Of a stretch of 64,000 bases of DNA, positions 63,916 through 64,000 are shown piece by piece. Location: assembly GCA_963995505.1 (NCBI GenBank), contig OZ023192.1:4199001-4263000 (forward strand). The letters run 5' to 3'. Every line of letters starts with the position of its first letter. Positions within the stretch are counted from its first letter, which is position 1. A program made the position numbers and the translations under genes. Below the pieces are notes generated by a model. The model had not been told where the DNA came from, made no database searches, and saw only the letters and a program-made list of their open reading frames with translations. This stretch comes from Hypericum androsaemum. Its lineage: Eukaryota; Streptophyta; Magnoliopsida; Malpighiales; Hypericaceae.

Positions 63916-64000
63916 GTGATGAGAGAATTACCAGCACAAAGCCAATGGTCTAACTGCCACACTCCGGGACTTACTGCCTGCTACCATGCATGGTCTAACC

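Noticed and set aside
63916..64000. Possible viral primer-binding site (TGGTAATTCTC on the minus strand)
   Set aside because: It is too far from the TGGTATCAGAGC consensus for methionine tRNA to be called.
1..64000. CRISPR array, tRNA or rRNA genes, prokaryotic operons
   Set aside because: The only direct repeats are transposon-derived or microsatellites without regular spacers; no cloverleaf or rRNA-like segment was recognised, and all gene evidence is of plant nuclear type.

Overview
The window is nuclear DNA of a flowering plant, most likely a eudicot; I cannot name the species. The evidence is a split type I MADS-box gene with GT-AG intron borders, AT-rich intergenic DNA, plant lineages of LTR retrotransposons (Athila, Ty1/copia), hAT-like and Mutator-like TIR elements, and a decayed integrated pararetrovirus (Caulimoviridae). 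Only two host genes look potentially intact: a MADS-box gene (10141-11328, +) and a three-exon cystatin-related gene (23268-24093, -). Almost everything else is repeats or broken copies.

Region 1 (1 to about 38 kb) is a degenerating cluster built from two gene types that were duplicated together: AGL62-like MADS genes (intact copy at 10.1 kb; inverted pseudogene at 29.4-30.6 kb; fragments at 0.45, 13.5 and 25.8 kb) and acidic cystatin-related genes (copies at 14.8, 23.3, 24.9, 27.3 and 36.5 kb). A roughly 350-450 bp 3'-flank repeat, recognisable by a conserved AACGGTCCATTTTCGCGCG-like motif, follows the MADS copies and marks each duplication unit. A long inverted duplication relates about 7.1-11.5 kb to about 31.6-29.0 kb. 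The units are riddled with transposons: hAT-like elements with 8-bp target duplications (1356-2086, 3704-5258, 11543-12881 with another nested at 11722-12211), a Mutator-like element carrying host-gene-like sequence (2284-3634), a copia deletion derivative (7577-9660), a non-autonomous LTR element (15664-19604) that carries duplicated, inverted pentatricopeptide-repeat gene fragments and splits a cystatin-like exon, and a solo LTR just upstream of the intact cystatin-like gene.

Region 2 (38 to 48.5 kb) holds only repeats: a LINE-like 3' part, a second copy of the same copia deletion derivative (41.5-43.1 kb), another hAT-like element (43682-44178), a second long-TIR Mutator-like element (44827-45858), microsatellites and a hairpin.

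Region 3 (48.5 to 64 kb) is a nested pair. A minus-strand pararetrovirus polyprotein (movement protein, coat protein, zinc knuckle, aspartic protease, all apparently from one reading frame as in Petuvirus-type genomes) was broken by an 11.5-kb plus-strand Athila-type Ty3/gypsy element (49907-61405) that has LTRs, a tRNA-Asp primer site, gag, pol, a third ORF and a 5-bp target duplication ATATT. Both are decayed: in-frame stops in both, a frameshift in each, and loss of the viral reverse transcriptase part at the 48.5-kb end.

I found no tRNA or rRNA gene, CRISPR array or prokaryotic feature. The most unusual items are the rearranged PPR-carrying LTR element, the virus/Athila nest, the Mutator-like element with captured sequence, and the gene-cluster chimeras.
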